Source: Spirodela intermedia (lineage: Eukaryota > Streptophyta > Magnoliopsida > Alismatales > Araceae). From it: 64,000 nt of DNA. A program made the translations under genes and the position numbers. The DNA is taken from the NCBI GenBank assembly GCA_902729315.2, contig LR746279.1, forward strand, positions 191,001 to 255,000, written 5' to 3'. The stretch's first letter is position 1, and every line of letters begins with the position of its first letter. The notes below the pieces were generated by a model. The model saw only the letters and a program-made list of their open reading frames with translations, had not been told where the DNA came from and did no database searches. Shown in pieces: positions 13,001 through 25,501 of the stretch.

Positions 13001-16000
13001 ATCGTCTACCCATTCTTTCCCTCGCGAAAAATCGTGTCTGGTTTCAGGTGGGAATAATGCTGGAGAACTAGAGAGGAGGGTTGATGCTCCTGAAGATGCG
13101 ACACCTGCAACACGTGGGCGTGGTGTTCCTGAAAGCGTCTCTGGTAATCATGAGGAAGATACTGTGCACAACGCATTCTCTGACAAAGTTGGCTCTCTTC
13201 TCGGATCATCTACTCACTCTTTCTCTCATAAAAATTCCGACCGGGTTTCTACTGGTAATGACAACGTCGAACGAGAGAGAAGGGTTGATGTTCCTAAAGA
13301 TGCTATATTTGATTCTGATGATGATACATTGGAGTCTGCATCTGATCCTATACGACATCTGGCCCAATTGACAAAGCCTATCATGTCTGTTCCGAAAAGA
13401 AAAGTCATTCAATTAGAGATGCCTACGAACAACAAAAATGGGTTGCTGAAAAGGTTGGATAATGGGATGAGAAGACTTAAACCACCCAAACTAGATGACT
13501 GGTACAGACCTATTTTAGAAATTGACTACTTTTCTATTGTGGGTTTGTCACCTGATGGTGTTGATGCTAGTGCGTCTGTGGCTAAGCTACAAGAGGTTCC
13601 TCTTAGTTTCGTGTCACCTGATCATTATATTCAAATTTTTCGGCCTTTGGTTTTAGAAGAGTTCAAAGCTCAGTTACTTAATTCATTTTTGGAAACTTCA
13701 TCATCAGATGAAATGTTCTGTGGGAATCTTTGTATAGTTTCAGTTGAAAGAGTCGATGATTTTCATATTGTCCGTGCCCGCCCTGAAGACGGTGAATCTG
13801 CAAGAGCTTTTTCAGAAAATGACCTTGTTTTGCTTACAAAAGAACCTCTGCAGAACAGTGCCCAGCATGTGCATGTTGTAGGCAAGGTATGAGGTTTTTC
13901 TTATGCATTCTTCCTATCATAATTCTGTAAATGTAGTCATACTCGTCAACCATGCTATCAGTTATAACGCTTTGCTATAATTTTCAGTTGGAAAGGCGAG
14001 AAAAAAATGATAAGACCAGGGCTACGATTCTTGTGATCAGGTTCTACCTCCAAAGTAATTCATCACGCTTAATCAAAGTCGGTAGGCTTCTTGTTGAGAG
14101 AACCAAGTGGTACATTAGTCGGATAATGAGCATAACACCTCAACTTCGAGAGTTCCAGGCTCTCTCATCATTAAATTATATACCCATGCTTCCTGCTATC
14201 TTGAGACCGACAGATTGCCATGGTAGTTTTGATGAGTCTGTGAAAGTTGAGTTGGGTAGTTTGTCGCTATCCATGCAGAAGATGCTGAAGTTGTCTTTCA
14301 ACGATAGTCAGCTTCAAGCTATCAGTGTTGCCATCCAGGGATGTGAGAAGTCTTTTGGACTGTCTCTAATCCAGGGTCCTCCAGGTTGAATCTTCTTGCC
14401 TTTACTTCTACTACTACTTGAAGAGCGTGGCCTATAATCTCTATAATATATCGATTGCTTGAATGTTTTGCAGGAACTGGGAAGACCAGAACAATAGTCG
14501 CAATTACTAGTGCCTTGCTATGTTTGGGCTCATCAAAGAGGTTTGGTGCCTCAAAGGAACTGAACAAGACGTCTAGGCAGGATACCACTGTGCGCGCTGA
14601 CAGATCTCGAATTAGTCAGTCTGCTGCAATAGCGAGGGCTTGGCAAGATGCAGCCTATGCTAAACGACTGATAACGGAAGAGGAGGAACATCATTCCGGT
14701 TCTGTACAAAAATCTGCCGGAGGAAGGGTCCTCATTTGTGCACAATCAAATGCCGCAGTAGATGAGCTGATATCCAGGATGAAGGGTGGCCTTTATGGAG
14801 AAGATGGAAAGATGTACAGGCCTTATATAGTGAGAGTTGGAAATGTGAAAACCGTACACCCTAATTCCCTTCCATTTTTTATTGATACACTAGTGGAGCA
14901 GCGGTTGGCTCAGGACAAGAGTTGCAGTGATGCAAAGAATGATTTGAACGTAGAGTCTTCCGCATCACTGCAGGTTAAACTTGAAAAGTTGGTTGAGAGT
15001 ATTCGGCTTTATGAATCTAAGCGTGCTAGCGTACAGGATCCTGACATGTCCAAGAGCAACATTTCAGAGGATGGGTCATCAAAAGAGAATAATGTGGGGG
15101 AGTTGAACTATGCAAACATCGAATCTAAGCTGAAAACCTTATATGGCCAAAAAAAGATCCTATGCATGGATATTAATGCTGCTCAGGCTCGAGAAAGAAA
15201 GCTTTCAGAAGAAATCAAATTCGTTAAGCAGAAGACTCGTAGATCCATTCTAAGGGAGGCACAGATAGTTGTGACGACTCTCAGTGGGTGTGGTGGTGAT
15301 CTCTATGGTGCCTGCTTTGATTCTTCTTCCCGAAGTAGACTGGGAAACTTACCTGAATATGCTTTATTTGATGCTGTCATCATTGACGAGGCTGCTCAAG
15401 TATGTTCTCTTTGTACATTCATGGCTTGTGCGAAATCATGCTTTCGTTTAATGCATTCTCTTTGAATCATGCAGGCCCTGGAACCAGCTACACTGATTCC
15501 ACTTCAGCTTCTCAAATCAAATGGAACAAAATGTGTGATGGTATCATCTCTTGAATTCATATCAATCAATTTTAAGTTATCAATCGAGGAAGATAATGAT
15601 TTTTATTGATCTTACCTTGGGTGGTATGTGACCGCTGTCAAATTATTTTCCTGAAGGTTGGGGATCCAAAGCAGCTTCCTGCAACTGTGTTGTCTTGTGT
15701 GGCCAGCAAATTTCTATATGAGTGCAGTATGTTTGAGCGTATGCAAAGAGCTGGTCATCCAGTGGTAATGCTTACCGAACAGGTAATGACAAGCTCAACT
15801 CACATCAGATGACCGCTTCAAGACATGTTTTTTCGTCGATGTTGTTGATTATTGAATTTCTTAACGAAAATGAGATAAAGAAAGATATGTTTGCATTTAT
15901 TTAAAGAACGTCACTGGTTCTTTTTTGTGAGATATTATGAATTTGGATGACCATTTATCATCTACGGGTATATGAAAATTTTAGAATAATGTTTATAAAT

Positions 16001-18128
16001 AGTGAACACTGATCTTTGGAGCATTTTCTTGTTTTCATAAATCTAAAATCTACGGTGTACATGCTATGACAAGTAAAAGTAGATGTTGAATTGATTGGTA
16101 CTTTGGTCTAAAGTCGTGGAGAATTGTACTCACATGGAAAAAAAATCTAACAAATCAGACCTTGATTTTGGATTAAAGTTTCGTCAATAATCAGAACAAG
16201 ACAATAAGTTGGTTACAAATATAAAATATTTATTTTTCATAAAAGTTTGGCCTTTTCTACTGGAATCATTCTCATTTTCTGCTGTCTTTTTCATGTGACC
16301 ATAATTTGTAACTTTTTGAATGGAAGTAGATATTCATTTAATTATGGCCGAATAATAGAAATAGAAATATGGCATTTCAGATTTCCCTGTCAGAGAAAAT
16401 ATAAATCTGATTTAAGACTTGTTGATTTAGATAAATTTAGCAGATGATGCTAATCAACAGTAACAGCCAGGTAAGAAAAAATAGCATTTTAATTAAAAAT
16501 TAAAAGTATCGAAAGCAGACTTTATGGTGCGCATCCTTGAACTTTCGGAGAGACATTGAAGTGTGCGGAGGGGAAATTGTTGAGTAGTGTAAAAAAATCC
16601 ATTTATTCCAGATATTTTTCATCTTATCGATGTTCGGATGCTATTTCTAATGAGGCTGACTTTTCTCCTCCACTTTTCAAAGTATCGTATGCATCCAGAA
16701 ATATGCAGATTTCCTTCGACGCATTTCTATGGGGACAAATTATCAAACGGCCTTCAGATGGCCAGCAAGTCCGCGCCGTTTCACGAGACTGGTATTCTGG
16801 GGCCGTACATGTTCTTTGATGTTACCGATGGTCGCGAGAATCACGGAAGGGGAAACAGTTCTCTCTCTTTGTATAATGAGTCAGAGGCTGATATGGCTGT
16901 CAAAATTGTGAAATTTCTCAAGAAAAGGTACTCCTTTTGTTTCTCTCTCTAGGGCTCCACTTGTTTCAGTTTGACCTCTCAAGTTGTAGCAAGATTCTAG
17001 GTGCAGCCTCTCACCATGGTCTGTAATTTCTGAGACAGGTACCCTTCAGAATTTTCTGCCGGAAGAATTGGAGTTATAACGCCCTACAAGAGTCAACTTT
17101 CGCTGCTGCGTTCTCGATTCAGCGGTGCGCTTGGTCCGAGTGTTACGGCTGATGTGGAGTTCAACACTGTGGATGGCTTCCAGGGCCGTGAGGTTGACAT
17201 CTTAATACTCTCAACAGTCAGAGCTTCCGTGTCCAATCCCAGAGAGCAGGGAAGCAAGTCAAACAGCATTGGTTTTGTCGCGGATGTGAGACGGATGAAC
17301 GTTGCTTTGACTCGAGCCAAGCATTCTCTCTGGATTGTCGGAAATGCGAGGACATTGCAGACAAATCTCCATTGGTGTGCTCTGGTGAACGATGCTAGAG
17401 AGAGAAACCTGTTCATATCTGTGGCCAGGCCCTATAGGTCTGCCTTTAAGAGTGCTCCGGGCTTCGCCAAGGAAGATGTCAACTCTCCTCAGCTGGAAAC
17501 GAGCTCGAGTCAACGCAAGAAAGCCGACGCCAGAGTTGCAAGGTATACCGAGGAAGAGCAGCGAAGGAAAGCAAAGCCTGCAAAGAAAGAACCAGAAAGA
17601 AAGGAGAACAGCGCTATGCGGTACCAAGTCTCAGATAAAGTAGACGGAGGAGGGGGAGAAAGCACCGGGCTCCCATCCAGCAGGCAACCTTACAGGTCCG
17701 AGAATCCGGAGATTTATGTGAAGAGACTCGTCGCAGAAACCGATCGTCACCGCAAGAAAGACGTTTCAAGAAGAAACAGTGAATCGGAAAGCAGTGCAGC
17801 TGGTTCCAAGGAGAAGACCGAGGTATCTACTGGTCAAACGGAGAATCTTCATACAAAGTCATCAGCCACCAGGAAGGCTAAGAGGATGCACAGGGCTTCA
17901 GAGCCTTGTGTCCCGTCCGCTGATGCACAGTCGTCGGCTGTGGGAACAAATCACGGAAAAGATGCGGAATCCAAGGGAAACAATGAGAGTTGGGGGAATT
18001 CTCGCGAGGATCTGATATCAAAGAGGAAGCGACAGCGTGAGGCTGTTGATGCTCTCCTGTCTTCAGCGCTCATATCTTCGAAGAAGCCTGAGAGTTTACC
18101 AAGGCCTGCACCTAAGAGGAGGCCTTAG
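4064..18128 (+). CDS. Sen1/senataxin-like superfamily 1 helicase, 21 exons, 2,381 aa
   Basis: Exons: 4064-4218, 5089-5473, 5661-5777, 5889-5971, 6649-6795, 7678-7826, 7918-8048, 8157-8279, 8418-8491, 9391-9975, 10161-10272, 10422-10559, 11454-11783, 12027-12300, 12394-13886, 13988-14384, 14474-15399, 15475-15540, 15657-15782, 16683-16927, 17039-18128. They sum to 7,146 nt in one open frame. Residues about 50-900 match the helical SEN1 N-terminal domain (THIWCG, PLLETF, EEYDPE-like region). About 935-1330 is a low-complexity Ser/charged linker. The helicase core follows: GPPGTGKT (1562-1569), DEAAQ (1869-1873), GDPKQLP (1897-1903), Q-YRMHPE (from 1937), TVDGFQG (2062-2068) and VALTRAK (2107-2113). 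The C-terminal 250 residues are basic with KRKRQRE- and KRRP-type nuclear signals. The family (yeast Sen1, human senataxin, Arabidopsis At1g16800-type) unwinds RNA/DNA hybrids and acts in transcription termination. All key residues are present, so it is likely functional. The weakest call is the first donor (GTTCGC), chosen because it restores the conserved KEEWFVD junction. Confidence 0.93.
8049..8156 (+). other. GC-AG intron (intron 7 of the helicase gene)
   Basis: Exon 7 ends TTTTTGCAG and the intron begins GCATGC. It ends GTCCAG before TCTCTTGAAG. The frame (F-L-Q^S-L-E-A-L) requires this junction, and no GT donor nearby keeps the frame. Confidence 0.8.
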
Positions 18129-18262
18129 AACTTCTAGTCAAAGCAGAGCAGAGGCAAGCTCTCCCCTTTTATTTTGTCATTCAATTTTATCTCTCTCTTT
18201 AAATATTTTTACCGCTTTATTTTTCCCACTTCTGAAAAAAAAAAAAAAAAACTCTTGGAGGG
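18129..18262 (+). other. 3' untranslated region of the helicase gene
   Basis: This is T-rich sequence after the TAG, with a poly(A) tract near 18236-18250. An AATAAA lies at 18334-18339 and may be the polyadenylation signal. The exact transcript end cannot be seen. Confidence 0.5.
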
Positions 18263-18850
18263 TTGACCGGCGCAGAATGTCAGAACCCAAGCTGGCCCCT
18301 AGATACTGTTAGAAAGTCAAGCATCCCCATTGGAATAAAATTGTCGGTGATTTTTAGATTGGGTTGACCGTGAAAACTAAAGGTCAAGGTCAACTAGAAG
18401 GCAGCGGAAGGGGGTATAGAGGACATTACCAAAAACTGGTAGATATCATCTTAAGTTTGAATCTGTATATATTTGTATTAGAGTTGCGCATGAGCCTGCC
18501 GAATCATGAGCGCATTTTTCTTAGATTATCCAAAAAGGGTAATTACCATTGACTTTGAGATATTCCTTCTGATCTGTGGCTCCCGTCGTTCTTCCACAGA
18601 CAAGACCGAAGATCCAAGATGGACCAAAGGGGGTGGAGCTTCTCCTCTCTGTTGCCTGACTGCGTCGCCGTTTTTGCTCTTCGCCGGGGCCATGGAGCGG
18701 CGTTTCAGAGCGACATATTCTCGCAGTTGACAGAGGCCCGTTGACTCTTGCTGTTGACCTCCTGTACAGTCTAGTTCTAGTCTGGTGAGGCTTTTTCTCA
18801 TCTGCCATTCATCTCCATACAGATTGCAGTGTACAGGTCTTAGCGTCAAC
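18263..18850 (+). promoter_or_regulatory. Dense W-box cores upstream of RLP1
   Basis: TTGACC/T cores occur at 18263, 18364, 18549, 18741 and 18754 on the plus strand, and at 18382-18387 and 18388-18393 on the minus strand (GGTCAA, directly abutting). W boxes bind WRKY transcription factors in plant immune promoters. Seven cores in about 500 bp, 480-980 bp ahead of an LRR receptor start, is suggestive. No expression data can be read from sequence. Confidence 0.45.
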
Positions 18851-19044
18851 CCTGCAAGTCTAACATGAACCTCCGCGGCAGCCAATTTTTCATCTGCCCA
18901 TTGAATTATATTCTTTTGATCCTCTTCGTTTCTGGCGGCGATTGCTGTCACATCGTACTAGTTTCATCAAAGGTACAAATTTAATATATTCATGCATCAA
19001 TATGGTCACATCCTGCGTTAACAAAGTTGTATTAAATCATTTCT

Positions 19045-19053
19045 TTTATAAAG
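19045..19053 (+). promoter_or_regulatory. Candidate TATA box for RLP1
   Basis: TTTATAAAG lies 186-194 bp before the ATG at 19239. The spacing allows a 5' leader of about 160 nt that ends in a (GA)n run (19219-19238). This is only a motif match. Confidence 0.3.
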
Positions 19054-19238
19054 CAATTAAATGGCCCGGACTTACCCCGAATGCCCAGAGTCGGTAGCCT
19101 CGGAGCTTTGAATGCGTTGGGGTTAGGGGGGTTGGATGGCTACCTAATGGAGTGAATGCAGCTCACTCACATGCCCGCCCGTCAGATTGTGTCCTGCACC
19201 AATGAAGACTCTGAGAGTAGAGAGAGAGAGAGAGAGAG

Positions 19239-21872
19239 ATGGTAGGTTTTGGTGCTGGTGCGGGGTGGAGATGGGGAGTGCCAAGAGGAGAGCTTGGAGT
19301 GGTTCTGATCGTCGTAGTCATAGTATTCTCTGGTTGGCGGTGTGAGGGGAGGGGTTGCGACGACGGGGAGAGGAGGGCTCTGCTCGAGATCAAGAGGTCC
19401 ATAAACTTCCCCCACGGGTCGGCGTTGCCGGACTGGCGCATTTCCGATGCCGCCGACGACTGCTGCCGGTGGAGCGGCGTCACATGCGACCCCGTCTCCG
19501 GCCGCGTTGTCGAGATCGACTTGCACGGGGAGAGGACCCCTGGGGACGAGACTTGGAGTCCCAGCCTCAGCTCGCTAGCGGAGCTCACGGAGTTGCAGAG
19601 TCTGGATTTGGGGGCCAACCAGATGAGCGGGGACTTTCCGGACAGTAAGCTTCTCTCTCCTTTGTTTCTTTGTTGAAGATTGATGAGATTCGGTTTGCAC
19701 TCACGCCTTCTTCCTGGGTTCCTCTCCCTCGCGCCAGTTTTCTGCCACGCAATGCACCTCAGGAAGCTCTCTCTGACGGCGAACTCGCTGGGGGGGCCCG
19801 TGCCGCCGTGCCTCTGCGCCATGCGCTCCCTCGCGTACCTCGATCTCTCTGGGAACCAGTTCCAGGGCCACATCCCGCAGTGCCTCTGCGAGATGAGCTC
19901 CCTCACGCATCTCTACCTCTTTGACAACAGCCTCCAGGGCGCCATCCCTGCCTGCCTCGACGAGTTGCACTCCCTGCGAGAGCTCGACGTATCCATTAAT
20001 CAGCTCCAGGGCCCCGTTCCGCCATCCCTTTGCAGCTCCCACTCTCTGATCCATCTCGATCTATCGTACAACAGTCTGCAAGGGAGTGTCCCTTCGTGCC
20101 TCGGAGACCTGCGCTGGCTCAAGTACCTGTACTTCGAGGGCAACCAGTTCGAGGGGAGCATCCCTCCCATCTTCCCCAACCTAACCGATCTGACTCATGT
20201 CGGGCTCGGAGGTGATCGACTGGAGGGCACTCTGATGTTCTCCATGTTCGCCAACCTTTCGAAGCTCGAGATCGTATCCATCTACTCCAACAACAGCCTA
20301 GAGGTCGATACAGAGTCACCCTCCCCCTGGGTCCCTTCCTTCCAGCTCACGACCCTGATCGTATCCAACTCCGAGGTGAATAGGCGTAGCGGCAACAGAC
20401 TTCCCAGCTTTCTCTCGACCCAGAACAAGTTACATTACCTCCACATGCTGGGCACTTCCGTTGCAGGGTCAAGTCCCCTTTCCCTCTTCTGCAACTCCAC
20501 CCTGACATCCATGGATCTGAGAAGGAACGAGCTCCACGGCCCTCTTCACTTGCCTTGCCCTAACACATCGTCGAATGCCTACTACATCAATCTATCCTAC
20601 AACCGTATACGTGGATCTCTTCCTAGGGACACCGGCCTTTTCTTCCCCACGTTGATTTATCTCAACATGGCTGCGAACGAGCTGGAAGGAAGCATTCCCG
20701 CGTCCCTCGGGCAGATACCCCTGCTTCTACTAGATCTGAGTAACAACAGGTTCTCCGGGGAGGTGCCCCATTCCTTGACTAGAAATCGCACAGAATTGTA
20801 CTATCTGAACATCTCCTTCAATCATCTGGAAGGAGAGATGTTCGCCGACCAGGTCTACCTGCCCAACTTGCGGTTCCTGTTTCTCAGTCACAATAGACTC
20901 ATGGGATCGGTTCTCCACAAGCTGTCCAACGCTTCCAATCTGGAGGCCCTCGATGCCGGTCGTAACGGCTTCTCGGACAATCTATCCCGCAGCGTGATAC
21001 CGCAGTTCCCTTCTATGACCGTACTTTCCCTGAGAGAGAACAGTCTCAGCGGCCATCTGCCGGCTCAGCTATGCGAGATGGAGAATCTACACCTGCTGGA
21101 CCTCTTCGGGAACAACTTGTCCGGACAGATCCCACCTTGTGTGAACAACATTTCGTTTTGGAAGTCGAAGAATGAAGCTGGCGCGGTCCGCAGAGCGTGG
21201 TGGCTTGACAAGGATGCTTCGCAGACGGCGGGAATCATATACTTCACTTCGAAGAACATGTTCAGCCCTTACAAAGGCGACCCTCTTTCGTGGATGACCG
21301 GACTGGACTTATCGTCGAACAGGATCGATGGCCTTATCCCCCCGGAGGTGGGACAGCTGAAGGGGCTTAGATCGCTGAACCTATCGAACAATTTCCTCCG
21401 AGGTTCTATCCCGGCGTCACTGGGCGATATGGACGACTTGGAAAGCTTGGACCTTTCGCACAACGATCTGAGCGGTGAGATCCCTCGTGAATTAGTCCGA
21501 CTCCACTTCATTTCCAGTTTTAGCGTCGCCTTCAATAACTTGTCGGGCGTGATCCCCTATGAGAAACAGTTCTCATCCTTTTCAAGGAAGAGTTATGAAG
21601 GGAACCAAGGGTTATGTGGTCTTCCGCTGGAAATAGACTGTCCCGCCGATCGGCAAGAAACACGAGAGATCGGGGCAGGTAAAGACAAGTCCGCAAGGTT
21701 GGAAGATGGCATGTTTTACTCTTTTCTGGCTATGTCGGTTGGCTTGGGGTTTTGGGGATTTCTCGGCATGCTTTTACTCAATAGGCGGTGGAGGATGAGA
21801 TACTTCAACGCCATTGATGGGTATTTTGACACGTACGTGGAGAGCTTTCGGACTGATGGTACACATTCCTAG
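19239..21872 (+). CDS. RLP1: leucine-rich-repeat receptor-like protein, intact, 846 aa
   Basis: Exons 19239-19644 and 19738-21872 join in phase 1 (GAC A^TT TTC). The protein has a hydrophobic signal segment ([11 protein letters not shown], about 20-31). An N-terminal cap follows, with [13 protein letters not shown] and the paired-Cys [11 protein letters not shown] motif, then about 20 LRRs of the extracellular plant type (LDLSxNxLxGxIP). A non-LRR island lies near the FWKSKNEAG...KGDPLSW segment, followed by four more LRRs, a C-cap ([12 protein letters not shown]), one transmembrane helix (about 794-816, GLGFWGFLG) and a roughly 30-residue basic tail. There is no kinase, which defines an RLP. 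Such receptors sense apoplastic ligands, often pathogen-derived, and signal through partner kinases. Codon use is clearly more GC-rich than in the other RLPs here. The start follows a GA run and directly precedes the signal peptide. The ligand is unknown. Confidence 0.9.
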
Positions 21873-24800
21873 TCAAAGTTGACATCCTGGTGAACAATGG
21901 GGTTGCATGGAGTACCTTTAAGGGGGGGGGGCTCCTTCTCTGCTGAGTTTTCTCATACAGAAACTGATGCGCATTTTGCAGACAAGCCGTGTGGCCTCTT
22001 TCTGGTTGTAAATTATACGTATATCTTATGTTTCCAAACAACCTTGGCGACAATATTGTTCTGCAATGTTTAGCTTGGAGCTTCTTCACCAATTCTTTGG
22101 ACAGTGAGGAGAAAGTAGCATAACCTTGGTGGTTATGGGTGTCAACGACTTGCTATGCAAAAGCTCAGGCCTAGTAATTGTGGGTGTTAAACAAGCCAAG
22201 AAGGCCAGGGTAGTTCTTCATAGGGTGTCCTTTCTGATGTTGTTCCCATGTTCAAAGATTAGGGCAGTTCCAAGTCTTTGAAATAAATGCCGGGGTTCAG
22301 TGTAGACATGGCAAGGCCATTGACTCATGTCGGGGCTCAATGTAGACATGGCCATTGACTCATGTTGGGGTTCAATGTAGACATGGCCATTGACTCATTG
22401 TCGAAGGATGTTATGCTCTATACATTTTTTATGTACATTTCTTGGAAGATACTCCAGATGCATGTCTCATCGACTTTTCTCCAATAGCCATCAGCTGGGT
22501 GCAGTGGCTCAAGAAGAATTATTCATTACTAACCGTAGTTATTAAGATTGAAACGTTAAACAGCTGCTCGCATGGCACACATGAAATTTCAGCCCAAATA
22601 AGATAACAAGATGTCTCAAGTGAAGATTAAGGCACATGACTTTTCAAGAAATTAAAACACATGAACGAGATTCAGGTGGTCAAATATTACTCAAGCAGTG
22701 GGGTAGATGATCACTCCACATAGATGACACTCCCTCAAGATTTTGTACCAGAGGTTGCTCTTCGTCTCCCTATCAGGCATCACTCGCTCTCTTAGTTTCT
22801 ATTTCGACCATGTTAGGGCCAACTTCTTTCACGATCCCTTCCAAATTCCCAATACAAGAGCTCATGTGTATTAATGAATGGCTTCTATGATTTCTCCTGT
22901 TTTGGCTCCTCATTGAGATCATACATGTCCATAAGCACATTACCAGTCTACACCGTCCATTCCCATTGACTCAAGTTCATCTCCGATCTCACTATCATAT
23001 TGGCATTTGAAAGTGAATAGGCTCACATGGAAAAGCTCCATCTACACATGAAGAAGGAAATGAGAAGTTCAAATTTTTTAGCCTTCTTGATAATCTAACA
23101 TATCTATGAACTTGGCTATGATCCTTTCTTCCCCAAGTGGGGAATTATTGTTCTCATTTTTTAGTTTGTTTTTCATTAAAGTTATTCTATAGTCATGAAA
23201 AAATGAGCTTAAAGTAAATTAATGTAGGGGCGAATGCCTAACTTGATACAAATTCTCGCTACTTATCAAGAACTGTAATCTATTAATAGACAGGGAAATA
23301 CTAATATAATGCATGTGATTTAGGTATATTTATTTATTTATTTTCTGACTGAAAGGCAAGTTACCAAGAAAACTGTTAAATAGGAGGCACCCATAAGAAG
23401 AGTTTCATTTGTAATGACAAGCTAAAAGAATATATTTGGTTAGTTGAAACATTTGTCGAGTTGATAAACATTTTGACAAGGTATGTACATTATGAAAGAT
23501 GTATGTTTCATTTGAAAGATGTCATTTATAAGAAGAATTTTATTTTGAGGAAACTGATTACTTGACCCTTAAAGAGACCAATAAAATGTTGTTTGGTAGT
23601 GATAGTATTTTATCAAAAAAGAAAGTCCATATAACTCTTTTTAATCAGCATCTCCTTAGTTTTCATTCTTTATTCTTTACCCTTTTCATCTAAACTTTAT
23701 ACCATTTTTCTTTGTATCATTTTTAAATGGATATTATTTCAAATAAAACCATGTTCATCAGTAATTTTATTGTTGAAATGGTAGTAAAATTCTTTTCTTA
23801 AATTTTCTAAACATAGTACAGCTTGATGCAAAGAAACATGGGTCATGCTATGCACCAAAAAACATTGGTCTTTACGTTTCAACTAAACCAAGCTTAATGG
23901 ACATCAATTAGTGACACTCAACATTTATGGGAAAGAATTTTTTTTTTTTTGACATATATTCTTTAGAGTTATGGCTGTGATGCTAAAATTTAATTCAATA
24001 ATTCATCATAAATATTATTTTAAGTTTTTTCTAGAATTTCTGTAGCATTTTTTTTATATTTATTTCTTTGAATAAAAAGTACATGAGTGTAAGATGAAGT
24101 AGAAAATAAAAAACGAGCTTAAGGTGATGTCCTTCTGAACTTCACCTTTTATTACAGTATTTCTAGTACTTAAATTTGTATATATACATGTTTTGTTTGG
24201 AAATAATTCTATTCTACATATTTCGTTTCAATTTTTCTATCACATTGAGGACATTAGATTGGGGGGTGAAGTACTAAGTCTTAATTTTTTCTGTAGAATG
24301 ATTAAGCACATGTGTTTGCATTTGTTTTCATGCTTATAAATAAAAGTAACTAGAATAAAAAATTTGAAATAACTATAACATCTGTTTGTTGGTTTTCTAC
24401 TAAAAATTGTAGAAAATACTTTACATACAGTCAAAAAAATAGAATAAATAATCTAAAATTTACAAATTAAGAGCTTTTTCTCACAATTCAATCACGTAGA
24501 CATATATTACTAAAATTCAAAAATTACTACTATAAAAATGATAGTCTTGATTTATTTTTGACAAATTCGTAGTTATTGAAAGCATAACTAAAAATAGGAA
24601 ATATAATTGTTATGACTATCTAATTTACAAATTTCTTACATCATATTACATGGATGAAAAATTAAATCAATTATAATGATTGATACCAAAATAGATTAGG
24701 ATAATTATTGACGAGTTAGAATAATGATCATTATCATTAGATGTTTGAATACTCCTTTGTTACATGATAGATGCTTAAATTTTATTTTATGGAATTTTTA

Positions 24801-25501
24801 CTTTATGATCTCAATAGATAATAAACATGATGTGAAAATTTGATTGATCATTTGGGTTTGATAAAGATCTTTACATCTCAATCTATAAAATTTGTGACGA
24901 GAAATCATTTATTTTAAATTTAAAAAATGATAACATAAATCCATATTAATAAAGAGTATACATAGAGGATATGAGACATCATTCTCATTGTCGAAATTCA
25001 TTCATAAGAAAAGCATGGCTGGTAATAACTAAAGAGATGAAGAGATAGCTCTGAAAATTATAGCATGAAACTGTTAATGAAGACTACACATGTAGTGTGT
25101 GAAGAATTTATTTATAGGAAAAATATTTATTTATTAAAGAAAAATAAGATAAATAATACAAACTTCAAAAATCAAGTAATAGAAAAGGGAATAAAAGATC
25201 AATATGATTCTTGAATGATGATTCATAGTTTGACCATCTTGTGATTTATTTCTATGAGAAAAGAAGTGGTAATTATGTGATTAGAAGAAGTAGAATCTTG
25301 ATTGTTATTTTGAAGAGTGTTTAAATATTAAAATAATTAGTATTATTTTTCTTACTTGATATAAGAATCCATGGTATCTCAAGGTATATCATTTGTTGTT
25401 GTATTTCATGTATTGAAATATGACATTTGAAATTTGTAAATCTTAATTATTTTGCATAATTTTATTTTTAAGAGACTAATAATGATTTAAGTTAAAGAGT
25501 G
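21873..25501. other. AT-rich intergenic region without recognisable genes
   Basis: Both strands carry only short, AT-driven open frames. The one structured element is the tandem repeat at 22291-22402. The part after about 23.2 kb is strongly AT-rich and looks like decayed repeat DNA. Confidence 0.6.
22291..22402. repeat. Three-copy tandem repeat, unit about 35 bp
   Basis: The unit contains GGGGTTCAATGTAGACATGG followed by CCATTGACTCATGT. Copy 1 carries a 5-bp insertion (AAGGC). Each unit holds one TTGACT core. Confidence 0.85.

Noticed and set aside
18526-18951. 141-codon open frame on the minus strand between the helicase gene and RLP1
   Set aside because: No family, no conserved motif, and it overlaps the W-box-rich upstream region of RLP1. 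A chance frame is more likely.
19163-19906. 247-codon minus-strand open frame opposite RLP1 exon 1
   Set aside because: It is antisense to the signal peptide, cap, intron and first LRRs of RLP1, and GC-rich coding DNA often opens the other strand.
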